Positions 11,806 through 21,867 of a DNA stretch of 64,000 bases are shown one piece after another. The stretch's first letter is position 1; every line of letters begins with the position of its first letter. The notes under the pieces were generated by a model that saw only the letters and a program-made list of their open reading frames with translations, was not told the origin of the DNA and ran no database searches. The stretch is from NCBI RefSeq assembly GCF_900636825.1, contig NZ_LR134318.1:1025501-1089500 (forward strand). The letters are read 5' to 3'. This DNA comes from Pseudomonas fluorescens. GTDB lineage: Bacteria > Pseudomonadota > Gammaproteobacteria > Pseudomonadales > Pseudomonadaceae. Both the position numbers and the translations under genes were made by a program.

Positions 11806-12858
11806 ATGAGTAAATTCTGGAGTCCGTTCGTCAAGGATCTGGTGCCCTACGTGCCGGGTGAGCAGCCGAAGCTGACCAAACTGGTCAAGCTCAACACCAA
11901 CGAAAACCCGTACGGCCCATCGCCCAAAGCTTTGGCGGCGATGCAAGTTGAGCTCAACGACAACCTGCGCCTGTACCCGGACCCGAACAGTGATCTGCTG
12001 AAAAACGCCGTGGCCAAATACTACGGTGTGCAGACCAGTCAGGTGTTCCTCGGCAACGGTTCGGACGAAGTGCTCGCGCACATTTTTCACGGCCTGCTGC
12101 AACACGATCAGCCGCTGTTGTTCCCGGACATCAGCTACAGCTTCTATCCGGTGTACTGCGGGTTGTACGGGATAGAATTCGACGCAGTGCCGCTGGACGC
12201 GCAGTTCCAGATTGATCCAGCGGACTACGCCAAGCCGAACGGCGGGATCATTTTCCCCAACCCGAACGCCCCGACCGGTTGCCTGCTGGCGCTGGATGCG
12301 GTCGAGCAAATCCTCAAGGCCAGCCCGGATTCGGTGGTGGTGGTAGACGAGGCGTACATTGATTTCGGCGGGGAAACCGCAATCAGTCTGGTGGATCGTT
12401 ATCCGAACCTGCTGGTGACCCAGACCCTGTCCAAGTCGCGCTCGCTGGCCGGCCTGCGCGTGGGTCTGGCGGTTGGGCATCCGGACCTGATCGAGGCGCT
12501 TGAGCGGATCAAGAACAGCTTCAACTCTTATCCACTGGATCGGCTGGCAATTGTCGGCGCGGCGGCGGCGTTTGAAGATCGTGAGTATTTCGACAAAACG
12601 TGCCGTTTGGTCATCGAGAGCCGCGAATGGGTGATTGCGCAATTGCAGGCGAAAGGCTTTGAAGTACTGCCGTCAGCGGCGAATTTCATTTTTGCGCGGC
12701 ATCCGCAGCATGACGCGGCTGGGTTGGCGGCCAAATTGCGCGAGCAGGGTGTGATCGTGCGTCACTTCAAACAGCAACGGATTGCGCAGTTCTTGCGGAT
12801 CTCGATTGGTACGCCGGAGCAGAATCAGGCGTTGATCGAAGGCCTCGGCGACCTCTAA
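11806..12858 (+). CDS. hisC: Histidinol-phosphate aminotransferase HisC
   Basis: PLP enzyme of fold type I converting imidazole-acetol phosphate to histidinol phosphate. The 350-residue product has [12 protein letters not shown] at its N-terminus and the Schiff-base lysine in [14 protein letters not shown] (K210). A second ATG at 11800 overlaps the hisD stop; the ATG at 11806 is preferred because AGGGGGA sits at the correct distance from it. Members of this clade may also act on aromatic keto acids. Followed directly by repeat cassettes. Confidence 0.95.
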   Translation: MSKFWSPFVKDLVPYVPGEQPKLTKLVKLNTNENPYGPSPKALAAMQVELNDNLRLYPDPNSDLLKNAVAKYYGVQTSQVFLGNGSDEVLAHIFHGLLQHDQPLLFPDISYSFYPVYCGLYGIEFDAVPLDAQFQIDPADYAKPNGGIIFPNPNAPTGCLLALDAVEQILKASPDSVVVVDEAYIDFGGETAISLVDRYPNLLVTQTLSKSRSLAGLRVGLAVGHPDLIEALERIKNSFNSYPLDRLAIVGAAAAFEDREYFDKTCRLVIESREWVIAQLQAKGFEVLPSAANFIFARHPQHDAAGLAAKLREQGVIVRHFKQQRIAQFLRISIGTPEQNQALIEGLGDL

Positions 12859-12865
12859 AAGCAAC

Positions 12866-13175
12866 AGCCCCTCACCCTAGCCCTCTCCCTCCGGGAGAGG
12901 GGACTGGATGGGGAATATTGCAGAGGTTCGCCGACTCGAACGATTTGTATTGAATCCATAATCGACTCGGTCTTTCAGGTCGATGTATCCCGCAAGACAT
13001 CTCGGTCGGCTTGCTCTCCCAAAGGGAGAGGGGACTGAATGGGGGATATTGCAGAGTTTCGCCGACTTGAACGATTTGTATTGAATCCGTAATCGACTCG
13101 GTCTTGCAGGTCGATGTATCCCGCAAGACGCCTCGGTCGGCTCCCTCTCCCTCCGGGAGAGGGCTGGGGTGAGGG
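12866..13175. repeat. Two tandem repeat cassettes bounded by GC-rich palindromes
   Basis: The block opens with CCCTCACCCTAGCCCTCTCC and a CTCCGGGAG palindrome, and closes with the inverted equivalent (GAGAGGGCTGGGGTGAGGG). Between them are two near-identical copies of a roughly 115-bp core (about 12903-13014 and 13034-13141), separated by a degenerate CTCTCCCAAAGGGAGAG palindrome. Both cores contain CGATTTGTATTGAATCC and TCGATGTATCCCGCAAGAC. This fills the hisC to DUF4198 gap, and I see no gene in it. The 3' half of the core is related to the core of the repeats at 63 kb. Confidence 0.85.
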
Positions 13176-13182
13176 TGTGCTT

Positions 13183-13902
13183 TTACTCGTGATGTGGTTC
13201 ACCGAGGAAGGTCAGTGATGTGAACAACCCGCGACTATTCACATCAGGGCTGTCCTTAACCGGCACCTCAACCTGCGCCGCGATCACATTCAAGCCCTCA
13301 TTCCTCACCAGCACCTGCGCACGCCCATCCTTGTCGGTCTCGGTGCTCAGGGTGTTCGGCGAACTGCGATAGTCGCCGTACAACTTCACCCCCGCCACGG
13401 GCTTGCCATCGAGCAAAACCCGCACCGGCATTGACTTGCCAGGCCCGACAGTCAGCGGATCGACCTCCGGCACAATCAGCAGCTTGATCTGATCGAGCTT
13501 GGGCAATTTCGCCCCCGGCTGATAGATCGCCAGACTGTATTTGAACGTCTCGGTCGCCTCGATAGCCCCGGGGACCTTACTGCGGCCTTCGTTGATCCAT
13601 TTCTTGTCAGCCGTCTGCGACCACATGCCGTTGTTCAGCGCCAGGGCCATCACCGCTGGCGCCTTCAACGGTTTCAGTCGTGCGTGATCCGATAGGCGCT
13701 CGACGCTGACCGGAATCATTTTGCCGCCTGCGTCATACGCCCAGGCACCACTGATTTTCTGCGCCTTGAACGCGTTGTCTTCGGCGCCGTGGCCGTAAAC
13801 CACTTCAATGTTGCCGCGTCGCTCCTCGGTCCACAGGCCGTGGGCCGATACCTGGCCGGCGAAGAGTGCTGCGAAGAGCAATAGAGATTTGCGGTATTGC
13901 AT
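13183..13902 (-). CDS. DUF4198 domain periplasmic protein
   Basis: A 239-residue secreted protein with a signal peptide (SLLLFAALFAGQVSAHG, cleavage after SA about residue 20) and a DUF4198-type beta-rich domain related to NikM/carboxypeptidase-regulatory-like folds (GKPVAGVKLYGDYR, TDKDGRAQVLV). The mature protein starts with histidine (HGLWTEE) and ends HHE, which could bind metal; that role is inference. Start at 13902 has AAGG at a good distance, whereas the ATG at 13911 abuts the purines. It lies 13 bases downstream of the TonB receptor stop, so the two are almost surely one transcript. A role in metal uptake is likely but the metal is unknown. Confidence 0.8.
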   Translation of the reverse strand: MQYRKSLLLFAALFAGQVSAHGLWTEERRGNIEVVYGHGAEDNAFKAQKISGAWAYDAGGKMIPVSVERLSDHARLKPLKAPAVMALALNNGMWSQTADKKWINEGRSKVPGAIEATETFKYSLAIYQPGAKLPKLDQIKLLIVPEVDPLTVGPGKSMPVRVLLDGKPVAGVKLYGDYRSSPNTLSTETDKDGRAQVLVRNEGLNVIAAQVEVPVKDSPDVNSRGLFTSLTFLGEPHHE

Positions 13903-13915
13903 GGTGGACATCCTT

Positions 13916-16021
13916 TTACAGGTTGAGTGTCAGGCTGACGGTGAAATTGCGCGGCTCGCCGGGGTTGACCCAGTAGTTGCTGTAGGAGCGCTCGTAATAC
14001 TTTTCGTCGAAGAGATTGTTCAGGTTGAGGCCGACCGTGACGTTGTCGCTGGCCTTGTAATGCGCGAGCAGGTCGACGGTGTGATAGGCCGGCAACTCGA
14101 AGTCGCTGCCGGATTCGCCCGAACGATCACCGACGTAGGTGAACGCCGCGCCAACGTCCGAGCCGCGCAAACGCCCATCCTGAAATTCATAAACGCCGAG
14201 CAGACTGCCACTGCGTTTGGCCACGCCGAGGATGCGGCTGCCGGTGGGAATGGTCGCGTCGCCTTGGGTCACTTCAGCGTCGATGTAGGCGAAGGCGCCG
14301 ATGACCCGCACCGCATCGCTCAGCTGACCGGTCACTTGCCAATCGAAACCCTGGCTGCGCGCCTTGCCCATGGCGCGGCTGGTGTCGGTGCCCGGATCGA
14401 GGGCGAGGACGTTTTCCTTGTCGATGTGGAAGAAGGCGAGAGTGCTGCTCAGGCGTTCGTCGAACAGCTCGTTCTTGATGCCGACTTCGTAACCGACGCC
14501 TTCTTCCGGGTCGAAGGATTTGCCGGAGGCATCGAGGCCGTTGTTCGGTTTGAACGAGGTCGAAGCGTTGGCGAAGAGCCCGGTGTTCGGCGTCAGTTGA
14601 TAGAGAAGGCCGGCGCGCTGGGTGAGTGCGTCATGGCGCTGCTGGCTTTTGGCGTTACGGCTGTGGTCATCGATACGCTGATCGAAATGCTCGAAGCGCG
14701 CGCCAACCATGCTGCGCAATTTGTCGGTGAAGATGATCTGGTCTTGCAGGTTCAGCGCGTGGCTTTCGACGTGTTCGAAGAAGTCAGTGCCCGAGCGAGT
14801 GCCGTTGGGTTTTGGCTGACCGTAGATCGGCTTATAGATGTCGATGGCGTAGGGGCCGCCGGCGATGGTGGTAACGCGCTCGTCCTTGCGGTAATTCTCG
14901 TACTCGCTGCCTATCAGCAATTCATGCTGCCACGGCCCGAGGTCGAACAACCCGCGCAGTTCCAGTTGGGTAATGCTGTCGTGCCAGTTCGTGTCGCGCT
15001 CACGCAAGCGACGATTGACGGTATGTCCGTCGGCAGTCAACGGTCGCGCTTCGGACGCGTCGCCCCAAAGCTTGCCTTCCTTGTAATGACTGGCCAGGCG
15101 CAGTTTCCAGCTGTCATTGAGGTGGTGCTCGAGGGTGGCTTGCAGCAAGTTGTTGTGGTTGTCGATGTTGCCGTCGTTGGGTTCACCGAGGAAGGTCGAA
15201 CGCGACACGCCGCTCCATTTATTGTTCGGCGCCACCACGCCGCGATCGAACGTGGAGTTGTGCCGGACGATTTCGCTTTCTACCAACAGCGACGTGTCCG
15301 GGTTCAGTTGCCAACTGATCGAAGGCGCGACGAATACTCGCTGGCTGTCGACGTGATCGCGAAAACTGTTGTTGTCTTCCACGGCGAGATTGATCCGTGA
15401 AAGCACGTCGCCCTGTTCATCGAGAGGCGTATTGACGTCCAGCGCGGTGCGATAGCGATCCCAACTGCCGGCGCTGGTTTGCAGGGCGGTGAACGCTTCC
15501 GGCTGCGGCTTTTTCGTGACGATGTTCACCGTACCGCCAGGGTCGCCGCGGCCGTACAGGCTGGCGGCCGGACCTTTGAGTACTTCGATGCGCTCGATGT
15601 TTGCCGCGTCCGGTGTGCTCGGATAACCGCGATTGGCGCTGAAACCGTCTTTATAGAATTCCGAGGTGGTGAAGCCGCGCACGCTGTATTCGTACAGAGT
15701 CAGGCCGCCGAAGTTGTTTTGTTTGGACACGCCCCCGGCAAAATCCAGCGCACGTTCGACGCTGCTGCTGCCCAGATCCGTAAGCACGCTGGCCGGAACC
15801 ACGCTGATGGCTTGCGGGATATCGCGGATCGCCGTATCGGTTTTGGTCGCGCTGGAGGAGCGCGTGGCACGGTAGCCGCTGACCGGGCCAGTCGGCGATT
15901 CGTAGTCGGAGATGACGCTGATGGCGTCGAGTTCGAGCGGTTCGGGTTCGTCGGCGAAGGCGTGGTCAACCAGCAAACCGAGAGTCAGGCCCAGTACTGA
16001 AGCCTTTGTTCGAGACGACAT
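13916..16021 (-). CDS. TonB-dependent siderophore-type receptor
   Basis: Outer-membrane gated channel of 701 residues. There is a signal peptide (VLGLTLGLLVDHAFA, cleavage about residue 23), a possible TonB box near DAISVISD, a plug domain (AIRDIPQAISVVP, VLKGPAASLYGRGDPGG, VNIVTKKP), a 22-strand-type barrel and a C-terminal strand ending TVSLTLNL with terminal residues typical of BAM substrates. The ATG at 16021 is used; a TTG at 16054 would add 11 residues. It is cotranscribed with the DUF4198 gene. A long inverted repeat covers the start codon. Sequence family suggests ferric-siderophore uptake, but the operator-like repeat leaves zinc or another metal possible. Confidence 0.9.
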   Translation of the reverse strand: MSSRTKASVLGLTLGLLVDHAFADEPEPLELDAISVISDYESPTGPVSGYRATRSSSATKTDTAIRDIPQAISVVPASVLTDLGSSSVERALDFAGGVSKQNNFGGLTLYEYSVRGFTTSEFYKDGFSANRGYPSTPDAANIERIEVLKGPAASLYGRGDPGGTVNIVTKKPQPEAFTALQTSAGSWDRYRTALDVNTPLDEQGDVLSRINLAVEDNNSFRDHVDSQRVFVAPSISWQLNPDTSLLVESEIVRHNSTFDRGVVAPNNKWSGVSRSTFLGEPNDGNIDNHNNLLQATLEHHLNDSWKLRLASHYKEGKLWGDASEARPLTADGHTVNRRLRERDTNWHDSITQLELRGLFDLGPWQHELLIGSEYENYRKDERVTTIAGGPYAIDIYKPIYGQPKPNGTRSGTDFFEHVESHALNLQDQIIFTDKLRSMVGARFEHFDQRIDDHSRNAKSQQRHDALTQRAGLLYQLTPNTGLFANASTSFKPNNGLDASGKSFDPEEGVGYEVGIKNELFDERLSSTLAFFHIDKENVLALDPGTDTSRAMGKARSQGFDWQVTGQLSDAVRVIGAFAYIDAEVTQGDATIPTGSRILGVAKRSGSLLGVYEFQDGRLRGSDVGAAFTYVGDRSGESGSDFELPAYHTVDLLAHYKASDNVTVGLNLNNLFDEKYYERSYSNYWVNPGEPRNFTVSLTLNL

Positions 16022-16063
16022 GTTATGTTGTTCCAATTGCGAGAATTGAAACAATATAACATG
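16019..16063 (-). promoter_or_regulatory. 45-bp inverted repeat over the TonB receptor start codon
   Basis: Two 20-base arms, matching at 18 positions, flank a 5-base loop. The left arm starts CATGTTATGTTG and the right arm ends CAATATAACATG. The outermost CAT at 16019-16021 is the receptor start codon. It could be a metalloregulator operator (ATGTTAT/ATAACAT resembles Zur half-sites) or an mRNA hairpin hiding the start. No strong ribosome binding site is visible beside it. Confidence 0.65.
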
Positions 16064-16109
16064 CCCGTTGAGAATGTCTGTTATTCGCGCCGTTGGCGCG
16101 AAAACATTT

Positions 16110-17267
<1,158 letters not shown>

Positions 17268-17370
17268 TAAGCACGTCCTGGAAAAGTTGCAGGCGAGGTC
17301 AGACCGCCCATAATGTCGCGCATTATACGAGGCCGCGCGCGCCTCTGAACGGGATATTTAGGAGTCTTTC

Positions 17371-18129
17371 ATGGCCGTTGCCCTCAGCACCCTCGTCGAA
17401 GAAGCCGACCGTTACCTGGGCAGTGCGAAAATCGCCGATTATTGCCCCAACGGATTGCAGGTCGAAGGGCGTCCACAGGTGATGCGCATCGTCAGTGGCG
17501 TCACCGCCAGCCAGGCGTTGCTCGACGCTGCCGTCGAGGCCGAAGCCGATCTGATTCTGGTCCACCATGGATATTTCTGGAAAGGCGAAAACCCTTGCGT
17601 CACCGGCATGAAGCAGCGTCGCCTGAAGACCCTGCTCAAGCACGACATCAGTCTGCTGGCCTATCACTTGCCGCTGGATTTGCATCCGGAGGTTGGCAAT
17701 AACGTGCAACTGGCGCGTCAGCTCGATATCACTGTCGAAGGCCCGCTGGACCCGAGCAACCCGAAAATCGTCGGCCTGGTCGGATCGTTGAACGAACCGC
17801 TGACCGCGCGGGATTTCGCGCGCAAGGTACAGGAAGTCATGGGTCGTGAACCGCTGCTGATCGAAGGCAGCGGCATGATCCGCCGCGTCGGCTGGTGCAC
17901 CGGGGGTGGTCAGGGTTACATCGATCAGGGCGTGGCGGCGGGTGTCGACTTGTTCATCAGTGGCGAGGCGTCCGAGCAGACGTTCCACAGTGCGCGGGAG
18001 AACGACATCAGCTTCATCGCCGCCGGCCACCACGCCACAGAACGCTACGGCGTACAGGCGCTGGGCGATTACCTGGCAAAACGTTTTGCCCTCGAACATA
18101 TCTTCATCGACATCTCGAACCCTATCTGA
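17371..18129 (+). CDS. NIF3-like dinuclear metal-centre protein (YbgI family)
   Basis: A 252-residue member of the NIF3/YbgI family, which forms hexameric toroids with a dinuclear metal site. Metal ligands are visible in LVHHGYFW (HH), YHLPLDLHPEVGNN (H, D, H) and near the C-terminus in AAGHHATERYGVQAL (HH and E). Annotated in some genomes as GTP cyclohydrolase 1 type 2, but the enzymatic activity of this family is not settled, so I give no reaction. Preceded by AGGAG. It faces away from algW and lies upstream of cysD as in P. aeruginosa. Confidence 0.9.
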   Translation: MAVALSTLVEEADRYLGSAKIADYCPNGLQVEGRPQVMRIVSGVTASQALLDAAVEAEADLILVHHGYFWKGENPCVTGMKQRRLKTLLKHDISLLAYHLPLDLHPEVGNNVQLARQLDITVEGPLDPSNPKIVGLVGSLNEPLTARDFARKVQEVMGREPLLIEGSGMIRRVGWCTGGGQGYIDQGVAAGVDLFISGEASEQTFHSARENDISFIAAGHHATERYGVQALGDYLAKRFALEHIFIDISNPI

Positions 18130-18143
18130 CACGCCATTCCCTG

Positions 18144-18230
18144 TGTAGGAGCTGCCGAAGGCTGCGATCTTTTGATCTTGATCTTCAAAAACAAAATCAA
18201 AAGATCGCAGCCTTCGGCAGCTCCTACATG
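18144..18230. repeat. Paired REP-like palindrome, GTAGGAGCTGCC family
   Basis: Two head-to-head copies of a unit beginning GTAGGAGCTGCCGAAGG and running through GCTGCGATCTTTTGATC. Other copies in this window are at 21.8, 26.3, 31.1, 33.7 and 39.1 kb. It lies downstream of the NIF3-like gene; the large hairpin could also act as a transcription or decay barrier. Confidence 0.9.
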
Positions 18231-18373
18231 GGCTTTTGGCGCCCAAACGAGTGGGCATATTCATATACCCTTTCGATCTAGTTGGCGTCCTGATTAGAAG
18301 AGGTCGCTGTGCTAGGATTCCTCGCTCGAACACGGCCCGCTGGCCGTTCATAAGAAAGCTTTCGTGAGTAGCC

Positions 18374-19291
18374 ATGGTCGACAAACTGACGCATCTGAAA
18401 CAGCTGGAGGCGGAAAGCATCCACATCATCCGCGAGGTGGCCGCCGAGTTCGATAACCCGGTGATGCTGTACTCCATCGGTAAAGACTCCGCCGTGATGC
18501 TGCACCTGGCACGCAAGGCGTTCTTCCCGGGCAAACTGCCGTTTCCGGTGATGCACGTCGACACCCGGTGGAAATTCCAGGAGATGTACAAGTTCCGCGA
18601 CAAGATGGTCGAAGAACTGGGCCTGGACCTCATCACTCACATCAACCCCGATGGCGTGGCGCAGAACATCAACCCGTTCACCCACGGCAGCGCCAAGCAC
18701 ACCGACATCATGAAAACCGAGGGCCTGAAACAGGCACTCGACAAGCATGGTTTCGACGCAGCATTCGGCGGCGCCCGTCGCGACGAAGAGAAGTCCCGCG
18801 CCAAAGAGCGCGTGTACTCGTTCCGCGACAGCAAGCACCGCTGGGACCCGAAGAACCAGCGTCCCGAGCTGTGGAACGTCTACAACGGCAAGGTCAACAA
18901 GGGCGAATCCATCCGTGTGTTCCCGTTGTCGAACTGGACCGAGCTGGACATCTGGCAATACATCTACCTCGAAGGCATCCCGATTGTGCCGCTGTACTTT
19001 GCCGCCGAGCGCGAAGTGATCGAGAAGAACGGCACGCTGATCATGATCGACGACGAGCGCATCCTTGAGCACCTGTCCGATGAAGACAAAGCGCGCATTG
19101 TCAAAAAGAAAGTGCGTTTCCGTACCCTTGGCTGCTACCCGTTGACGGGTGCGGTGGAGTCCGAGGCAGAAAGCCTCACGGACATCATCCAGGAAATGCT
19201 CCTGACGCGAACTTCCGAGCGCCAGGGCCGGGTCATCGACCACGATGGCGCAGGCTCGATGGAAGATAAAAAACGTCAAGGCTACTTTTAA
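18374..19291 (+). CDS. cysD: Sulfate adenylyltransferase subunit 2 CysD
   Basis: Catalytic subunit of ATP sulfurylase, which makes adenosine 5'-phosphosulfate from ATP and sulfate. The 305 residues form an N-type PP-ATPase with the pyrophosphate loop SIGKDSAVM (34-42), followed by the family's [16 protein letters not shown] and [15 protein letters not shown]. The ATG at 18374 gives the usual length. Its partner CysN normally follows directly; here about 500 bases with another small gene come between. Confidence 0.97.
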   Translation: MVDKLTHLKQLEAESIHIIREVAAEFDNPVMLYSIGKDSAVMLHLARKAFFPGKLPFPVMHVDTRWKFQEMYKFRDKMVEELGLDLITHINPDGVAQNINPFTHGSAKHTDIMKTEGLKQALDKHGFDAAFGGARRDEEKSRAKERVYSFRDSKHRWDPKNQRPELWNVYNGKVNKGESIRVFPLSNWTELDIWQYIYLEGIPIVPLYFAAEREVIEKNGTLIMIDDERILEHLSDEDKARIVKKKVRFRTLGCYPLTGAVESEAESLTDIIQEMLLTRTSERQGRVIDHDGAGSMEDKKRQGYF

Positions 19292-19293
19292 GC

Positions 19294-19330
19294 TTCGAGT
19301 TACAAGCGGCAAGCTGCAAGTTAAAGGCGG
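19294..19330. repeat. AAGCGGCAAGCT-family repeat, left of the four-helix gene
   Basis: AGCTTCGAGTTACAAGCGGC followed by AAGCTGCAAG. It is an inverted partner of the unit at 19751-19786; related units occur at 21697-21731 and 31897-31980. Confidence 0.75.
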
Positions 19331-19395
19331 TATGAGTAGCTTTGCAGGTTGGCGCTTGCAGCCGGTTGCTGCGGGCCGGAATCGGATGACTCGTA

Positions 19396-19737
19396 ATGGA
19401 TTTCGAGAGACTGGTTGTATGGCAGCGAAGCAAATGTCTGGCGGTGAGGATTTTCAAAGAGTTTGCGCGGTGCGGGGATTTTGGATTCAAGGATCAGATC
19501 ACCCGTTCTGCACTTTCAGTGCCTTCCAATATCGCTGAAGGCATGGAGCGTCGGAGTTGCAAAGAAAAGGTTCATTTTCTTTGGATTGCGAAAGCTTCTT
19601 GTGGAGAGCTGCGCACCCAGATCCTGATAGGCCGAGATATCGCTTACATCGCAGAACCACTGGCTGAAAATTGGATTATGGAGACCCGAGAGCTTTCTAG
19701 GATGCTGGTTGGGTTGATCAACAAAATTTCTGACTAG
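19396..19737 (+). CDS. Four-helix bundle protein of the 23S rRNA intervening-sequence (S23) family
   Basis: A 113-residue protein with the hallmarks of the S23/IVP family: [38 protein letters not shown] followed by AEGMER. Other members are encoded inside insertions in 23S rRNA genes, and a related fold (bAvd) assists diversity-generating retroelements. No molecular function is established for stand-alone copies. It sits alone between cysD and cysN in the same orientation, in a gap that is normally very short, and is flanked by inverted AAGCGGCAAGCT-type repeats. No clear ribosome binding site precedes its ATG. This looks like an insertion that spares transcription of the sulfate operon. Confidence 0.85.
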   Translation: MDFERLVVWQRSKCLAVRIFKEFARCGDFGFKDQITRSALSVPSNIAEGMERRSCKEKVHFLWIAKASCGELRTQILIGRDIAYIAEPLAENWIMETRELSRMLVGLINKISD

Positions 19738-19750
19738 CTGTACGCCGACA

Positions 19751-19786
19751 AGCTTGCCGCTTGAAGCTTACAGCTTGGAGCTTGAA
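19751..19786. repeat. AAGCGGCAAGCT-family repeat, right of the four-helix gene
   Basis: ACAAGCTTGCCGCTTGAAGC followed by TTACAGCTTGGAGCTTG. It is the inverse of the unit at 19294-19330 and ends five bases before the cysN start. Confidence 0.75.
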
Positions 19787-19790
19787 TGCA

Positions 19791-21689
19791 ATGAGCCATG
19801 TTTCTGATTTGATCAGCGAGGACATCCTCGCCTACCTGGGCCAGCACGAACGTAAAGAGCTGCTGCGCTTTTTGACTTGCGGTAACGTCGATGACGGCAA
19901 GAGCACGCTGATCGGGCGCCTGCTGCACGACTCGAAGATGATCTATGAAGATCACCTCGAAGCGATCACCCGCGACTCGAAAAAAGTCGGCACCACCGGG
20001 GACGACATCGACCTGGCACTGCTGGTCGATGGCCTGCAGGCCGAGCGTGAGCAGGGCATCACCATTGATGTTGCTTACCGCTATTTCTCTACCGCCAAAC
20101 GCAAATTCATCATCGCCGACACTCCCGGCCATGAGCAGTACACCCGCAACATGGCCACCGGTGCGTCCACCTGTGACCTGGCGATCATTCTGGTCGACGC
20201 CCGTTACGGCGTGCAGACCCAGACCCGTCGCCACAGCTTCATCGCTTCCCTGCTGGGCATCAAACACATTGTCGTCGCCATCAACAAGATGGACTTGAAG
20301 GACTTCGACGAAGGCGTGTTCGAGTCGATCAAGGCTGACTACCTGAAGTTCGCTGAAGGCTTGAAAATGAAGCCGACCAGCATGCACTTCGTGCCGATGT
20401 CTGCCCTTAAAGGCGACAACGTGGTCAACAAGTCCGAGCGCTCGCCTTGGTACAAAGGCCAGTCGCTGATGGAAATTCTCGAGACCGTGGAAGTCGCCGG
20501 CGATCGCAACTTCACCGACCTGCGTTTCCCGGTGCAGTACGTCAACCGTCCGAACCTGAACTTCCGTGGTTTTGCCGGCACGCTGGCCAGCGGCATCGTG
20601 CACAAGGGTGACGAAGTCGTGGTGCTGCCGTCGGGCAAGAGCAGCCGCGTGAAGTCCATCGTCACTTTCGAAGGTGAACTGGAACATGCAGGGCCGGGTC
20701 AAGCGGTGACGCTGACCATGGAAGACGAAATCGACATCTCCCGTGGCGACCTGCTGGTCCATGCCGACAACGTGCCGCCGGTCACCGACAGCTTCGAAGC
20801 GATGCTGGTGTGGATGGCTGAAGAGCCGATGCTGCCGGGCAAGAAATACGACATCAAACGCGCCACCAGTTATGTGCCGGGCTCGATCGCGAGCATCGTC
20901 AACAAGGTCGACGTGAACACGTTGGAAGAAGGCCCGGCGAGTGCGTTGCAGCTTAACGAAATCGGCAAGGTGAAAATCGCGCTCGACGCGCCGATCGCCC
21001 TCGACGGTTACGAAAGCAACCGCACCACTGGCGCGTTCATCGTCATTGATCGTCTGACCAATGGCACCGTTGGCGCTGGCATGATCGTCGCGCAGCCGGT
21101 GACCCATGGCACCGCCACACACCACGGCAAACTGGCGCACGTTGCGACTGAAGAACGCGCCCAGCGCTTCGGCCAGCAACCGGCCACCGTGTTGTTCAGC
21201 GGTCTGTCGGGAGCGGGCAAGAGCACGCTGGCTTACGCGGTCGAGCGCAAGCTGTTCGACATGGGTCGTGCGGTGTTCGTGCTCGATGGCCAGAACCTGC
21301 GTCACGACCTCAACAAAGGTCTGCCACAGGATCGTGCCGGGCGTACCGAGAACTGGCGTCGTGCCGCGCATGTGGCGCGTCAGTTCAACGAGGCGGGTCT
21401 GCTGACACTGGCCGCGTTCGTTGCGCCGAGTGCCGAAGGCCGCGAGCAGGCGAAGGATCTGATCGGCAAGGATCGTCTGCTGACAGTCTACGTGCAGGCT
21501 TCGCCGACCGTGTGCGCCGAGCGTGATCCGCAAGGTCTGTACGCTGCTGGCGGCGACAACATCCCGGGCGAATCCTTCCCGTACGACGTGCCGCTGAATG
21601 CCGATCTGGTGATCGACACGCAAGCGCTGAGTCTGGAAGAGAGCGTCAAGCAAGTGCTGGAATTGCTGCGTCAGCGTGGCGCCATTTAA
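19791..21689 (+). CDS. cysNC: Bifunctional sulfate adenylyltransferase subunit 1 / adenylylsulfate kinase CysNC
   Basis: Fusion of the GTPase subunit of ATP sulfurylase with APS kinase, giving PAPS from APS. In the 632 residues the N-terminal EF-Tu-like GTPase has P-loop GNVDDGKST (31-39), switch DTPGHEQY and guanine motif NKMD. The APS kinase begins near residue 455 with its own P-loop GLSGAGKST (471-479) and [10 protein letters not shown]. Start at 19791 ([13 protein letters not shown]) is chosen over an upstream in-frame ATG that lies inside the repeat. Works with CysD. A strong terminator follows. Confidence 0.96.
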   Translation: MSHVSDLISEDILAYLGQHERKELLRFLTCGNVDDGKSTLIGRLLHDSKMIYEDHLEAITRDSKKVGTTGDDIDLALLVDGLQAEREQGITIDVAYRYFSTAKRKFIIADTPGHEQYTRNMATGASTCDLAIILVDARYGVQTQTRRHSFIASLLGIKHIVVAINKMDLKDFDEGVFESIKADYLKFAEGLKMKPTSMHFVPMSALKGDNVVNKSERSPWYKGQSLMEILETVEVAGDRNFTDLRFPVQYVNRPNLNFRGFAGTLASGIVHKGDEVVVLPSGKSSRVKSIVTFEGELEHAGPGQAVTLTMEDEIDISRGDLLVHADNVPPVTDSFEAMLVWMAEEPMLPGKKYDIKRATSYVPGSIASIVNKVDVNTLEEGPASALQLNEIGKVKIALDAPIALDGYESNRTTGAFIVIDRLTNGTVGAGMIVAQPVTHGTATHHGKLAHVATEERAQRFGQQPATVLFSGLSGAGKSTLAYAVERKLFDMGRAVFVLDGQNLRHDLNKGLPQDRAGRTENWRRAAHVARQFNEAGLLTLAAFVAPSAEGREQAKDLIGKDRLLTVYVQASPTVCAERDPQGLYAAGGDNIPGESFPYDVPLNADLVIDTQALSLEESVKQVLELLRQRGAI

Positions 21690-21696
21690 GCGGTAA

Positions 21697-21731
21697 AGCA
21701 GCGGCAAGCTTTTAGCTTCGAGCGGCAAGAA
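21697..21731. repeat. AAGCGGCAAGCT-family repeat remnant after cysNC
   Basis: CAGCGGCAAGCTTTTAGCTT then CGAGCGGCAAG. It shares the AGCGGCAAGC word with the units around the four-helix gene 2 kb upstream. Confidence 0.6.
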
Positions 21732-21768
21732 AAAGCCCGCCGATGAGCAATCATCGGCGGGCTTTTTT
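21730..21768 (+). terminator. Rho-independent terminator of the cys operon
   Basis: A perfect 13-bp stem AGCCCGCCGATGA / TCATCGGCGGGCT with a GCAA loop, preceded by A residues and followed by six T residues. It ends cysD-(four-helix gene)-cysNC. Confidence 0.95.
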
Positions 21769-21789
21769 GTGCCTTTGAAAAGTCAAAAA

Positions 21790-21867
21790 ATTGCAGCCTT
21801 CGGCAGCTCCTACAGGAAGTTCACCGATCCAATGTAGGAGCTGCCGAAGGCTGCGATCTTTTGATCT
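21790..21867. repeat. Paired REP-like palindrome, GTAGGAGCTGCC family
   Basis: Tail-to-tail copies around a short centre (CAGGAAGTTCACCGATCC). It abuts the stop codon of the acyltransferase gene at 21868. Confidence 0.9.

Noticed and set aside
12866..13175. Possible CRISPR array from the tandem repeats
   Set aside because: Only two copies, long similar interiors instead of unique spacers, and bounding palindromes; no cas genes.
13808..15400. A 530-residue open frame on the plus strand opposite the TonB receptor
   Set aside because: It mirrors the GC-rich codon pattern of the receptor, has no motif or ribosome binding site, and the receptor on the other strand is clear.
16019..16063. Classical Fur box at the TonB receptor
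   Set aside because: The repeat lacks the GATAAT hexamers of a Fur box.
19734..21728. A 664-residue open frame on the minus strand opposite cysNC
   Set aside because: Antisense shadow of a strongly conserved gene with GC-biased third positions; no family resemblance.
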